Below, piece after piece: positions 1-8,658 of a stretch of DNA of 37,581 nucleotides; position 1 is the stretch's first letter, and the number at the start of each line of letters is the position of its first letter. The translations under genes were made by a program, and so were the position numbers. The DNA comes from Nitrosomonas communis (GTDB lineage Bacteria > Pseudomonadota > Gammaproteobacteria > Burkholderiales > Nitrosomonadaceae), in contig NZ_FOUB01000036.1 of assembly GCF_900114745.1 (NCBI RefSeq), positions 1 to 37,581 of the forward strand. The letters are read 5' to 3'. The notes beneath the pieces are model-generated. The model did not search any database. It worked only from the letters and a program-made list of their open reading frames with translations, and had not been told where the DNA came from.

Positions 1-386
1 CCATCGATCGCTAAATGGATCTTGGTGGTATTGCCTGCACGGCTTTTCCCGATAGCCTGCGATTCTTGACTCGCTGCTCCCGCACTATGTTGATGCGCTT
101 TAACATAACTGCCATCCATAAATCTCCATTCCCAATCCGGATCAACAGCCAATGCTTTGAAAATATTGAGCCATTTCCTGCTCAATGACCAGGCATTGAA
201 TCTTTTATAGATAGAATTCCAGCAGCCGAACACCCTGGGCAGATCGCGCCACGGACAGCCAACCCGCATTCGATACAGTATTCCTTCTACCGTCATGCGC
301 AGATTGCGCTTGTTATAAATCGATTCTTGAAGCAGAATCTTCTCCAGCTTCGACCAGTACTCATCATTGAGCATCATTCGGGGCAT
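1..386 (-). CDS. IS5-family transposase, N-terminal part
   Basis: Partial gene, about 128 residues visible, cut by the window start. The protein begins MPRMMLNDEYWSKLEKIL and contains the IS5-family N-terminal domain (GILYRMRVGCPWRDLP, residues 35-50). Next comes the first catalytic Asp in FMDGSYVKAHQHS (D91), and then KSRAGNTTKIHLAID, where D128 fits the second DDE Asp. The ATG at 386 is the first good start after the end of the element. The role is DDE-type cut-and-paste transposition of its own element. Whether the full copy is intact cannot be judged. The family call is confident; the subgroup (IS427/IS1031-like) is a guess from the terminus. Confidence 0.85.
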   Translation of the reverse strand, partial: MPRMMLNDEYWSKLEKILLQESIYNKRNLRMTVEGILYRMRVGCPWRDLPRVFGCWNSIYKRFNAWSLSRKWLNIFKALAVDPDWEWRFMDGSYVKAHQHSAGAASQESQAIGKSRAGNTTKIHLAID

Positions 387-477
387 CTCAAACTCGTTTT
401 GTTGGTGATGTAGGAACCCCAATATTACGAGTTTGTTTCTATCTATGAAATACTTATCTTAAAACGTCAACAGACCC
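1..477 (-). mobile_element. IS5-family insertion sequence, one end (runs off the window)
   Basis: The element holds the N-terminal part of an IS5-type transposase. Its outer end appears to lie at about 477: reading inward on the minus strand it starts GGGTCTGTTGACGTTTTAAG, which looks like an IS5-group terminal repeat. The flanking TTA (complement of 478-480) could be a 3-bp target duplication of the TNA kind, but the other end is outside the window, so neither the repeat pair nor the duplication can be confirmed. The insertion interrupts the NERD-domain gene to its right. Confidence 0.75.
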
Positions 478-939
478 TAAGACTTCACCTAAATCAGTGC
501 TGTCAAATTGTTTTCGGCTGATATTGGGAAACACTATCCCATATGTCCAAGGGAAAAGTAGCTGACCCTGCATCCGACCACTGCTGAAAACAAGTTGAGG
601 ATCCCTTTGAAGTATATCGGTTACTGCATGAGCATATTGGCGAGCTTGTTCAAGTGGATTGGATTTATGTTTCACGCCATTGAGGGTAAGCAATGCAACA
701 TTCACTTTGTTAATGGATTGGATGGTAGCCAAATTCCAGTCCTTGACTTCCAGAATCAGCAAACCACGCTTAGGATGCAGCACGATAAAATCCGGATATC
801 TCAGCGATTGACCGACAGGTACATCATACCAACATAAATAATCATCCTCCAGTTTTGCTTCTAGGCGTTGAGCGAAACGTCTTTCACCGGCAGTCATACG
901 GGAAACGCAGGTTGAGTAACTAGGAATTAATGTGGTCAT
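454..939 (-). pseudogene. NERD-domain (nuclease-related) protein, truncated by IS5 insertion
   Basis: The reading frame encodes 161 residues from ATG 939. Residues 15-70 form a NERD domain: TAGERRFAQRLEAKL, then YPDFIVL (D50) and LLILEVKDW (E64, K66), which fits the D...ExK nuclease core. In many bacteria this N-terminal domain is fused to a UvrD-like or DEAD helicase of several hundred residues, and the later stretch here (YGIVFPNISRKQF) resembles the linker of those proteins. The frame ends within the IS5 terminus: roughly the last seven residues (SVDVLR and neighbours) and the TAA stop at 454-456 are supplied by the element. The original gene would resume left of the element, outside the window. 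The helicase part is inferred from family knowledge and is not visible here. Confidence 0.7.
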
Positions 940-1050
940 TTTTTATTTAAGGAAATCACAGATAGCTTGTTAGCGTCCAAGGAGGTTTAATTGATGAATG
1001 AAAATTATTTTCTTAACTACCAATAATTGAATATTACTGTCCAAGTATTA

Positions 1051-1075
1051 ATGAACGGCTTCTTTCGCTGTTCAT
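1051..1075. repeat. small inverted repeat upstream of the VOC gene
   Basis: ATGAACGGC (1051-1059) and GCTGTTCAT (1067-1075) can pair over 9 positions, with one G-U pair and a 7-base loop. It lies between the divergent NERD and VOC genes and has no T-run after it. An operator or a chance hairpin are both possible. Confidence 0.3.
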
Positions 1076-1153
1076 TCATAATGATGATATTCTAAAATAG
1101 AAATTCCAATCTTGAAGATTTTCAGGTTAAATCTCTTGCAAAAGGAGTTAATT

Positions 1154-1537
1154 ATGACCATTACGCTTAATCATACGATTGTGCCGTGCTTTGATAAGCA
1201 AGCGTCCGCAGAGCTTTATTGCCGACTATTTGGTTTTGAATATTTGGGTAAATTTTCTCACTTTATCGTAGTGCGGGTGAACGATACGCTATCTCTGGAT
1301 TTTGATAGCAGGGAAAAATTTGAACCGCACCATTATGCATTTAAAGTTTCCGAGCAGGAATTTGACGAAATCTTTGCGCGCTTGCAGGCAGAGAAGCTTA
1401 AATATGGCAGTGGCCCTGCTGAGGCAGAGAATATGATGATCAATCATAATTATGGAGGGCGCGGAGTTTATTTTCGTGATCCGAATGGACATCTGCTGGA
1501 GCTGCTTACGACAGATTATGAAATGCCTCCACAATAA
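1154..1537 (+). CDS. VOC-fold (glyoxalase/bleomycin resistance-like) protein
   Basis: 127 residues from the ATG at 1154, which follows a strong AAAGGAG ribosome site at 1141; the frame is open to 1112 but that start has no such site. The protein begins MTITLNHTIVPCFDKQASAE and ends with VYFRDPNGHLLELLTTDYE. This is the classic C-terminal VOC motif, whose Glu is usually a metal ligand. His7 (NHTIV) fits the first metal-ligand position of the fold, and residues 10-60 form the first beta-alpha-beta-beta-beta unit. Members act as dioxygenases, isomerases, glyoxalases or drug-binding proteins, and the substrate cannot be read from sequence. It appears to stand alone; no operon partner is evident. 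Confidence 0.8.
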   Translation: MTITLNHTIVPCFDKQASAELYCRLFGFEYLGKFSHFIVVRVNDTLSLDFDSREKFEPHHYAFKVSEQEFDEIFARLQAEKLKYGSGPAEAENMMINHNYGGRGVYFRDPNGHLLELLTTDYEMPPQ

Positions 1538-1704
1538 TCTACATTCATCCAAGATCATCGCGACAGCTCAAGAGTGAGCAAGCGCAGGTAGCGCCCTGGG
1601 TGTTTTCTCCTGTATCTGCCTCGCTCTATCCAGTTTTTTTCAAATTTGCATAAGATTTAATTCGGTGCCATAACCAACATTTTTGTGTTACCAAGAATTT
1701 TTAA

Positions 1705-3468
1705 ATGATTAACATGTTGCGTGTCATCTATGATCGCTGGCAGAAGGCCGGAATGGTGGTAGCGTTTGTTGTGCCCTACAAAAGGCAAGTTGCTTTCAGC
1801 CTGGCGGCGCTGTTGTTTACGGCCACGATCATGCTTTCCATTGGTCAGGGCATCCGTTTGCTGATCGATCGTGGCCTGGCTACCCAATCGGTTGAGTTGC
1901 TGACGCAGTATATGCTTATTTTCATATTGCTGATTATCGCGTTGGCTATAGGCACCTTTACTCGCTTTTACTGGGTGACCTGGCTGGGTGAGCGTGTGGT
2001 GGCGGATATCCGCTGCAAGGTATTCGATCATTTAATCAATCTGCACCCTGGTTTTTTTGAAAATAACCGCAGTCTCGAAATTCAATCGCGCTTGACTGCA
2101 GATATGGCCTTACTGCAAACCGTCGTTGGTTCATCTGTTTCAGTTGCTTTGCGTAATCTGGTGATGCTGCTGGGAGGGGCTATCTGGTTATTTATAACCA
2201 ATGCCAAGTTGACAGTACTGGTGTTGGTCAGCGTGCCATTGGTGGTGGCGCCTATTTTAGTGTTTGGGCGCAGAGTGCGGCGTCTGTCCCGTCAGAGCCA
2301 GGACCGGATTGCAGCAGTGGGTGCTTATATCGGCGAGATTTTGGGACAGATAAAAACGGTGCAAGCTTATAACCATCAGGAGATTGATAAGATTAACTTT
2401 CATGGACATGTGGAGGATGCTTTTGCAATAGCCAAGCAACGAACTATTCAACGCGCTTTGTTAATCACCGTAGTGATCATTCTGGTGTTTGGCGCAGTAG
2501 GTCTGGTTCTTTGGGTTGGGGGTATGGATGTGATTGCAGGGCAGATTAGCGGAGGTGAATTGGCAGCATTTGTTTTTTACAGTGTTATCGTAGGTTCTGC
2601 GGTGGGTTCGATTTCGGAAGTTTTGGGAGAACTGCAACGTGCTGCGGGTGCCGCTGAGCGTACTGTAGAGTTATTATCTGCCCCAAGCCAGATCGTATCG
2701 CCTGCTCATCCCAAATCCTTGCTGAATGTGTCCGGTCATATCGAAATAGAGCAATTGTGCTTTGCTTATCCCTTGCGCCCTGATGTGCTTGCCCTCAATA
2801 AATTGTCATTGACTATTAAAGCAGGCGAGATGCTGGCGCTAGTCGGGCCATCAGGTGCCGGAAAATCCACCTTGTTTGATTTGCTATTACGTTTTTATGA
2901 TCCGCAATCCGGTTACATAAAGCTGGAAGGGATCGATATCCGGCAGTTGGAAATTACCGCCTTACGAGCTTGTTTTGCATTAGTGTCACAAAACCCGATC
3001 TTATTTTATGGCACCATCAGTGATAATCTTCGTTATGCCCGGCAGGATGCAACGGATGCAGAAGTAGAAATGGCTGCCAAGGCAGCCTACGCACATGAGT
3101 TTATCGTTAACCTGCCGCAAGGTTATCAAACGCATCTGGGTGACGCAGGTTTAGGATTATCAGGCGGGCAGAAACAGCGAATTGCGATTGCTCGCGCCAT
3201 TTTGGCTAATGCAGCGATTTTGTTGTTGGATGAAGCCACCAGTGCATTGGATGCAGAAAGTGAATATTGGGTGCAGCAAGCGCTATCTCAGTTGATGGCA
3301 CACCGTACTACGATAGCGATTGCGCATCGCTTGAGTACGGTCAAATCAGCGGATAGGATCGCAGTGCTTAATCATGGACGTTTAGAAGCGTTAGGTACGC
3401 ACGCAGAATTAATGGCAACCAGCGAGCTTTATGCACGATTGGCAGCGCTGCAGTTTGAGGCTCAATGA
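1705..3468 (+). CDS. ABC exporter half-transporter, MsbA-related (membrane domain fused to ATPase)
   Basis: 587 residues. The N-terminal half (about 25-320) carries roughly six membrane segments typical of type IV (MsbA/LmrA-like) exporters. The C-terminal half (about 345-580) is the ATPase: Walker A GPSGAGKST at 381-389, Q-loop Gln at 429, signature LSGGQ at 485-489, Walker B ILLLDE at 505-510 and switch His at 541. All catalytic residues are present, so a working homodimeric exporter is likely. It resembles the MsbA-related group found in proteobacteria, whose substrate is not settled; lipid or drug export is possible. Two ATGs (1705 and 1714) are close together with a weak ribosome site. 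The gene is transcribed towards moeB, with 38 bases between the stop codons. It is not called msbA because no lpxK or kdsB neighbour is present. Confidence 0.88.
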   Translation: MINMLRVIYDRWQKAGMVVAFVVPYKRQVAFSLAALLFTATIMLSIGQGIRLLIDRGLATQSVELLTQYMLIFILLIIALAIGTFTRFYWVTWLGERVVADIRCKVFDHLINLHPGFFENNRSLEIQSRLTADMALLQTVVGSSVSVALRNLVMLLGGAIWLFITNAKLTVLVLVSVPLVVAPILVFGRRVRRLSRQSQDRIAAVGAYIGEILGQIKTVQAYNHQEIDKINFHGHVEDAFAIAKQRTIQRALLITVVIILVFGAVGLVLWVGGMDVIAGQISGGELAAFVFYSVIVGSAVGSISEVLGELQRAAGAAERTVELLSAPSQIVSPAHPKSLLNVSGHIEIEQLCFAYPLRPDVLALNKLSLTIKAGEMLALVGPSGAGKSTLFDLLLRFYDPQSGYIKLEGIDIRQLEITALRACFALVSQNPILFYGTISDNLRYARQDATDAEVEMAAKAAYAHEFIVNLPQGYQTHLGDAGLGLSGGQKQRIAIARAILANAAILLLDEATSALDAESEYWVQQALSQLMAHRTTIAIAHRLSTVKSADRIAVLNHGRLEALGTHAELMATSELYARLAALQFEAQ

Positions 3469-3506
3469 ATGAATAAGGCGGGATGGCACAGTAAGCTGGA
3501 GTTTGT

Positions 3507-4283
3507 TTATCTACCGTCGTTGCTAATCTTTGCTGAGCTGGAACTACAAGCTTCGCAGGTAGGATCTTTTTTTAAGTTGATGGTTCGCCATTTCATTGTC
3601 AGCCCATCAAGTAAAAGTAAACGTCCGTTGAGTGTTTCGCCAATGCCCAGCAGGACTTTGATCGTTTCAGCTGCTTGAGTACAGCCGATGATCCCGGCTA
3701 AAGGTGCAAATACCCCCATCACAGCGCAATTGGGATCATTATCTTCGCCAGAAAGGGGGAAAAGACAATGGTAGCAGGGATTATCGGCAGAACGCAGATC
3801 AAATACAGAGACCTGTCCATCAAAGCGCACAACGGCCCCTGAGATCAGAGGTTTTTTTTGAATAATACAAGCCTGATTGATGGCATGACGAGTGGCAAAA
3901 TTATCGCTGGCATCGACTACTGCATCAGCGGAAGAAAGCAGATGCACCAGCATTTCTTCTGTTACCTGCTCTTGCAAAGTCATAATTTCGACTTCTGGAT
4001 TGATATGATGAAGCGTTCTTCGAGCAGAAATTGTTTTAGGTTCACCAATCGCGTCGGTATTGTGGATGATTTGCCTTTGCAAATTAGTTAAGTCGACATT
4101 ATCTTTGTCACAAATAACGATTTTCCCGATACCACTAGCAGCAAGGTAAAGCGCAGCGGGGGAACCCAGTCCCCCTGCCCCAACGATCAGTATGCATGAT
4201 TGCGTTAGCTTTTCTTGCCCCCTTACATCAATTTGGGGCAGTAAAATATGGCGGCTATAACGCAATAGCTGACTGTCATCCAC
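3507..4283 (-). CDS. moeB: HesA/MoeB/ThiF-family adenylyltransferase, probably MoeB
   Basis: 258 residues, full length for MoeB. It adenylates the C-terminal Gly of a ubiquitin-like sulfur carrier (MoaD in molybdopterin synthesis; ThiS if the protein is ThiF). Visible features are QLLRYSRHILLPQ at the start, the nucleotide-binding GAGGLG at 35-40, DLTNLQRQ with the conserved Arg near 70, DASDNFATR near 125, Zn-binding Cys pairs CYHC (170/173) and CEAC (243/246), and Cys186 in NCAVMGVFAPL at the position of MoeB Cys187. The start is a GTG at 4283 right after GGGAGG; no ATG fits. It is last in the gpmA-envC-ctpA-moeB run, 42 bases after ctpA. No other molybdenum or thiamin gene is nearby, so MoeB versus ThiF (or a shared role) rests on similarity only. 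Confidence 0.85.
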   Translation of the reverse strand: MDDSQLLRYSRHILLPQIDVRGQEKLTQSCILIVGAGGLGSPAALYLAASGIGKIVICDKDNVDLTNLQRQIIHNTDAIGEPKTISARRTLHHINPEVEIMTLQEQVTEEMLVHLLSSADAVVDASDNFATRHAINQACIIQKKPLISGAVVRFDGQVSVFDLRSADNPCYHCLFPLSGEDNDPNCAVMGVFAPLAGIIGCTQAAETIKVLLGIGETLNGRLLLLDGLTMKWRTINLKKDPTCEACSSSSAKISNDGR

Positions 4284-4325
4284 AATCCTCCCGCCTCACT
4301 TTTCAGCTATTGCATTGCTAAGGAA

Positions 4326-5759
4326 TCAGCTGCTTTTTTTCGCTGTTTTTGTAGATTTTCTTTTTGCATCGGTATCAACTTCTTTCAGATGCTTAATGGC
4401 TTTGGTGAGCAGCAAATCATCATTAGAACCAAACTCTAGAGGAGTCTTTTTCTTGGAGCTAGATTTTTTGCTTTTGGGCTTATCATCCGATTCATTAGCT
4501 TTTTGTGAGTCTACAGCATCAATTTTTAAGATTTCATCCACTTTGTTACTACGCAGATGCCGGCTAAGATCTGATTCACGCAGTTGCCGGGAGGCGTCAT
4601 CCGTTTCATCGATAATATCCGGTGTGATGCCTTTGGCCTGAATGGACTGACCATTAGGTGTGTAGTAACGGGCTGTAGTCAATTTGATAGCAGTATTGTT
4701 GCCAAGGGGAAGAATAGTTTGCACTGAGCCTTTGCCAAATGTTTGGGTGCCCATGACGATGGAGCGCTTGTGATCTTGTAGCGCACCTGCAACAATTTCA
4801 GAGGCGGAAGCTGAGCCCCCGTTTACTAATGTAACCATGGGTACTGTTTTAATTTCCGAGGGTAATCCTGCTATAAAATCTTTACCTGGTCCACGCAGAT
4901 AATATTCAGGACTAGCCATGAGCCGCATTTTTGCATCACTTGTACGCCCCTCTGTATAGACAATGAGTGCATTAGCTGGAAGAAACGCTGCTGACACTGC
5001 TACAGCACTGTTGAGTAATCCGCCGGGGTCGTTTCTTAAATCAAGTACCAGCCCTTTCATTGGAATTTTGCTTTCCTTAAACAACTTTTCAATTGCCTGG
5101 GCCAAATTTTCACCTGTATGCTCCTGGAACTGCGTGACGCGTAAATAGCCATAGCCAGGTTCAATTAATTTTGCTTTGACACTTTCGATTTTGATAATAG
5201 CACGCATCAATGTGAATTCCAGCGGCTCACTTTCGCCTTCCCGAGCGATAGTGAGCATAATCGAAGTGTCAGGTTTACCTCGCATGCGCTTGATGGCCTC
5301 ATTAAGGGTCATCCCTTTTACTGCAGTATCATCCAGTTTGATAATCAAATCCCCTGTTTTGATACCAGCCCGAAATGCTGGCGTGTCCTCAATAGGTGAA
5401 ATGACTTTAACCAAACCATCTTCCATAGTAACTTGGATACCGAGTCCACCAAATTCACCTTGTGTGCCGATTTGCAATTCTTTATATTCTTCGCTATCCA
5501 AATAGGCAGAGTGTGGATCCAAACCAACCAGCATGCCGTTGATGGCTTCAGTAATAAGTTTCTTATCATCAACAGGTTCGACATAGTCGCTTTTAATGCG
5601 ACCAAACACCTGGGTAAAGGCTCGTAACTCTTCGATTGGGAGAGGAGGCAATTCCGCTTTGAGTGCTTTATCAGCAACAGCGGAAAAGTTGAGACTGATC
5701 ATCACTCCAGCAGCAACTCCAAAGAGGATTAAACTGAGTTTTTTAATAAAATTATGCAT
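4326..5759 (-). CDS. ctpA: S41-family C-terminal processing protease (CtpA/Prc type)
   Basis: About 477 residues from ATG 5759; an adjoining GTG at 5762 is an equally possible start, as both follow GGAG. The N-terminal segment LSLILFGVAAGVMISLNF is an export signal or membrane anchor. A PDZ domain covers about 105-185 (GGLGIQV to AIKRMRGKP), and the peptidase S41 domain follows. The catalytic dyad is visible: Ser in GGSASASEI (near 318) and Lys in TFGKGS (near 343), 25 apart as in Prc. The last 60 residues are a Lys/Ser-rich, probably disordered tail. CtpA proteases trim or degrade periplasmic proteins, including cell wall hydrolases in several species. Its place directly after envC fits a wall-remodelling role, but that link is inferred. 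Confidence 0.92.
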   Translation of the reverse strand: MHNFIKKLSLILFGVAAGVMISLNFSAVADKALKAELPPLPIEELRAFTQVFGRIKSDYVEPVDDKKLITEAINGMLVGLDPHSAYLDSEEYKELQIGTQGEFGGLGIQVTMEDGLVKVISPIEDTPAFRAGIKTGDLIIKLDDTAVKGMTLNEAIKRMRGKPDTSIMLTIAREGESEPLEFTLMRAIIKIESVKAKLIEPGYGYLRVTQFQEHTGENLAQAIEKLFKESKIPMKGLVLDLRNDPGGLLNSAVAVSAAFLPANALIVYTEGRTSDAKMRLMASPEYYLRGPGKDFIAGLPSEIKTVPMVTLVNGGSASASEIVAGALQDHKRSIVMGTQTFGKGSVQTILPLGNNTAIKLTTARYYTPNGQSIQAKGITPDIIDETDDASRQLRESDLSRHLRSNKVDEILKIDAVDSQKANESDDKPKSKKSSSKKKTPLEFGSNDDLLLTKAIKHLKEVDTDAKRKSTKTAKKSS

Positions 5760-5805
5760 CACGTATTCTCCGCGCCTATCAACTTTACTATTTTTACCAT
5801 AAATT

Positions 5806-7038
5806 TCATTCTATTATCATCCAAGTCAATGGATCAAATGGTTTACCCTGGTGTCGCAATTCAAAGTATAAACCTGATTCACGGTGGCCACCGCTGTTTC
5901 CTACTGTAGCTATCGTATCGCCACTTCGAACTCGATCGCCAACACGTTTGTAGATGGCTTCATTGTAGCCATAAAGACTCATATAATTGTTGCCATGATC
6001 TAAAATCATAAGGTTCCCAAATCCACGCAACCAATCGGCAAATACAACTTGTCCGCTTGCTATTGCTTTTACTTCCTTACCATTTTGGGAGCGAATAAAT
6101 AATCCTTTCCATTTAATTCCTCCCTCCTGCCGTGGACTGTCAAAACGATTGACAAGTTCCCCTCGTACCGGTAATCGTAGTTGGCCTTTGAGTGATTCAA
6201 ATGAACGCCCGCTTGCGGTAGAATCCGGAAGCAAATTATTATGAAGTGATGGTTGAGAAGATTTATTTGTAGCAGGGGGGGTAGATTTTTGAGGTGTAGG
6301 TTTTTTTTGACTAAGCAGTTTATTGATTTCTTTTACTAGCTTAGACAGCCGCTGCTCATCGCTTTTAAGTTTGTTAATTTCTCGCTGTTGCTGGCTAATT
6401 TCTTCAGAAAGATTTGCAAGAATTTCTTCGCGCTTCATCTTTTCTTGTTCAAGTTGTTGCTTTTTTTTAATTTGCTCAGATTGAATTTTTACAATTTCTT
6501 CTCTTTTTGTGTGACTCTCGCGAGTTAATATATCTAATTGTTCAAGCTGGGCGCGTAAGGTATTAATATTTTCGGAGCGTGCTCGCTTGAGGTATCCATA
6601 ATAATGAAGATTGCGAGCTATTTGATTGGGATCTTGCTGTTTGAGCAGTAATTGCATGTAATCTTGCTGTCCATTTATGTATTGATAGTAAAGCATCTTA
6701 CCAAGCTGCTCTTGCTGCATTTTAATTTCACTTTGAATTTGTTTAGATTGCTCCAATAATTGATCAAGACTAATATTAGCGGCGCTCAATTGTTGAGCAA
6801 GCGTGACTAATATTCTATTAGTTTTGCTAATAGTGCGTTCTGATTCGCGTAAGGCATCTGCTGCTTCAGTTTTAGATGTTTCTTTGCTTGCCAGATCTTT
6901 TTGTAAAGCTTTAATGCGATTTTGTAACTGTTTTAAGTCTTTACTGGCTGGGGGATTGGCATAAAGCTGACCTGCACATATGAGAGCTAAAAAAAACGTT
7001 ATGATTTTGCGCAGTGTATCATTTCCATTGGAATACAT
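5806..7038 (-). CDS. envC: EnvC-like murein hydrolase activator (coiled coil plus degenerate LytM domain)
   Basis: 410 residues with an N-terminal signal peptide (about 1-27, ITFFLALICAGQLYA). Two long Gln/Glu/Lys-rich coiled-coil stretches follow (about 35-115 and 155-245), then a Pro/Ser/Thr-rich linker (245-280) and a LytM/M23 domain (about 285-407). The zinc ligands of active M23 enzymes are missing: the HxxxD position reads KGLFIRS, and the HxH position reads GLYFELR. In E. coli such a domain belongs to EnvC, which recruits and activates amidases AmiA and AmiB at the septum without cutting wall itself, so activator is the best call. It sits 62 bases after gpmA and 46 before ctpA, all on the minus strand. 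Confidence 0.88.
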   Translation of the reverse strand: MYSNGNDTLRKIITFFLALICAGQLYANPPASKDLKQLQNRIKALQKDLASKETSKTEAADALRESERTISKTNRILVTLAQQLSAANISLDQLLEQSKQIQSEIKMQQEQLGKMLYYQYINGQQDYMQLLLKQQDPNQIARNLHYYGYLKRARSENINTLRAQLEQLDILTRESHTKREEIVKIQSEQIKKKQQLEQEKMKREEILANLSEEISQQQREINKLKSDEQRLSKLVKEINKLLSQKKPTPQKSTPPATNKSSQPSLHNNLLPDSTASGRSFESLKGQLRLPVRGELVNRFDSPRQEGGIKWKGLFIRSQNGKEVKAIASGQVVFADWLRGFGNLMILDHGNNYMSLYGYNEAIYKRVGDRVRSGDTIATVGNSGGHRESGLYFELRHQGKPFDPLTWMIIE

Positions 7039-7100
7039 GATTTATTTCAGATATATCATGCACAAGGTTTATGGGCGCGTCATTTTCCGGATAGGTTAGA

Positions 7101-7850
7101 TTAAGCATTCGCTTTGGCCTGGTTTGCTACATCTGACATGGCTTTTTCAATTTCAGATAAGTTGCCGAGATAGTAATTACGCAAGGGTTTTAAATTATCG
7201 TCGAGCTCATAAACCAGAGGAATACCAGTAGGTATGTTATAGTTAAGAATATCCTGATCTGAAATATTATCAAGATATTTAATGAGTGCGCGCAAGGAAT
7301 TGCCATGCGCTACGATAATTGCCTGTTGTCCTGCGCTGACTTGTGGCGCAATCGTTTGAATCCAATAAGGTAAAAATCTAGTGACTGTATCTTTGAGGCT
7401 CTCAGTCAGAGGAATATCCTGCTTGGACATATTGCTATAGCGAACATCAAAACCCGGGTAGCGCTTATCATCAATTGTAAGGGTTGGAGGTTGAATATCA
7501 TAACCGCGTCGCCATAGTAAGACTTGTTTTTCGCCATAATGAGCAGCTGTTTCCGCTTTGTTCAATCCTTGTAATGCGCCGTAATGCCGCTCATTCAGTC
7601 GCCAGCTAAGATTAATTGGAACCCACATCTGATCCATTTGGTCGAGCGTGATCCAAAGTGTGCGAATGGCACGCTTTAGCACTGAGGTATAAGCAACATC
7701 AAAGGTAAATCCACTCTCTCGTAAAAGCTGACCAGCAGATTTGGCTTCTTCCTGTCCTGTTGGTGTTAAATCTACATCTGTCCAGCCAGTAAAACGATTT
7801 TCCTTATTCCAAATGCTTTCTCCATGCCGCAGGAGAACGAGTTTTTTCAT
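7101..7850 (-). CDS. gpmA: 2,3-bisphosphoglycerate-dependent phosphoglycerate mutase
   Basis: 249 residues, almost exactly the usual GpmA length (about 250). It interconverts 3- and 2-phosphoglycerate in cytoplasmic glycolysis and gluconeogenesis. The phospho-accepting His is in [10 protein letters not shown] (H9). [11 protein letters not shown] follows, the acid residue is in [14 protein letters not shown], and the second His is in [19 protein letters not shown] 7850 is chosen because GAAGGT lies five bases upstream and the protein then starts directly [10 protein letters not shown]; a TTG four codons earlier is also in frame but less likely. It is the first gene of the leftward run with envC, ctpA and moeB. 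Confidence 0.96.
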   Translation of the reverse strand: MKKLVLLRHGESIWNKENRFTGWTDVDLTPTGQEEAKSAGQLLRESGFTFDVAYTSVLKRAIRTLWITLDQMDQMWVPINLSWRLNERHYGALQGLNKAETAAHYGEKQVLLWRRGYDIQPPTLTIDDKRYPGFDVRYSNMSKQDIPLTESLKDTVTRFLPYWIQTIAPQVSAGQQAIIVAHGNSLRALIKYLDNISDQDILNYNIPTGIPLVYELDDNLKPLRNYYLGNLSEIEKAMSDVANQAKANA

Positions 7851-8225
7851 GTTGACCTTCAAAAGAAGAAGCTAATAGTTGATAAAAGCGGAGTGAGTTT
7901 ATAAAAACGGTTGAGACTCTAGAATTTTATTATATTTTGACAAAGAACGCAGCATATTGCAGTGATCTTCGTTGTTTTTTTGTTGCCTAGCTATAAAAAG
8001 TGCATTTCTGCTTAAGCAGCGATCTATTTAGTTAAGTTTTAATAAAATGTGGAAGCTAAAATTGTGTAAGACACGCTGTGGGTTATCTGTTTCTTCATGA
8101 TAACTTATGACGCTATTTTGTTATTATTGTCTCTCTCTTGTTTTCTAGAGATGGAGATTCATGAATACTTTGCTAAAATAAAAGGTTAATAAAAACTCAA
8201 AGAACTGGAACGGGTATTTACTTAT
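7851..8225. other. divergent intergenic region between gpmA and yibN
   Basis: These 375 bases hold no gene I can support. They are AT-rich and should contain the promoters for both the leftward gpmA run and the rightward yibN run. TATAAT-like words are present (for example the complement of 7929-7934), but none has a convincing -35 at normal spacing, so no promoter is called. Confidence 0.5.
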
Positions 8226-8642
8226 ATGGAATCAACTTTTTTACAGGAAAATATTTTTTTCATTGTTGCTGCTGTTATGAGTGGTGGAATGTTGTTATGG
8301 CCAATGCTTTCACGGAATTCTGCTAAAGAAATAGATGTTCAGAAAGCAATCAGGTTTATTAATTACGAAAATGCAGTAATACTCGATGTGAGGGATGATC
8401 GTGAATATGCTGAAGGTCATCCTCCAAATTCTAAGCATATTTCTGTCGAGAGCATAAAGGAGCGCTGGCATGAACTGGAGAAGTTCAAGGATAAACCTAT
8501 TGTTGTGATATTCCAACCTGGCTTACGTGCAGGTCATGCTGGTGCAGTTTTACGTAAAAATGGTTTCAAAAAAGTTTACAATCTTAACGGTGGTATTGAT
8601 ACATGGCGCCGAGAAAATCTTCCAATAGTAAAAGATCGCTAA
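8226..8642 (+). CDS. yibN: membrane-anchored rhodanese-like protein, YibN type, active-site Cys absent
   Basis: 138 residues: one N-terminal membrane segment (about 10-28) followed by a rhodanese fold facing either side of the inner membrane. The rhodanese start motif is clear (VILDVRDDREYAEGHPPNS). The active-site loop that normally reads CxxGxR is FQPGLRAG here, with Phe96 in place of Cys, so sulfur transfer by the usual mechanism is not expected. E. coli YibN also lacks a normal loop and stands in the same gene order (yibN-grxC-secB-gpsA), which supports the name. The gene is 16 bases before grxC and probably cotranscribed. The role is unknown; membrane scaffolding around secretion or redox partners is speculation. 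Confidence 0.82.
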   Translation: MESTFLQENIFFIVAAVMSGGMLLWPMLSRNSAKEIDVQKAIRFINYENAVILDVRDDREYAEGHPPNSKHISVESIKERWHELEKFKDKPIVVIFQPGLRAGHAGAVLRKNGFKKVYNLNGGIDTWRRENLPIVKDR

Positions 8643-8658
8643 ATAGGTAAAAAAGAAT

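Noticed and set aside
3469..3678. 69-codon plus-strand frame directly after the ABC exporter
   Set aside because: It lies almost wholly over the 3' end of moeB on the other strand, has no ribosome site and no recognisable domain.
7929..7942. TTGACA and TATAAT-like words upstream of gpmA
   Set aside because: TTGACA is on the plus strand without a matching -10, and the minus-strand TATAAT has no -35 at 16-18 bases.
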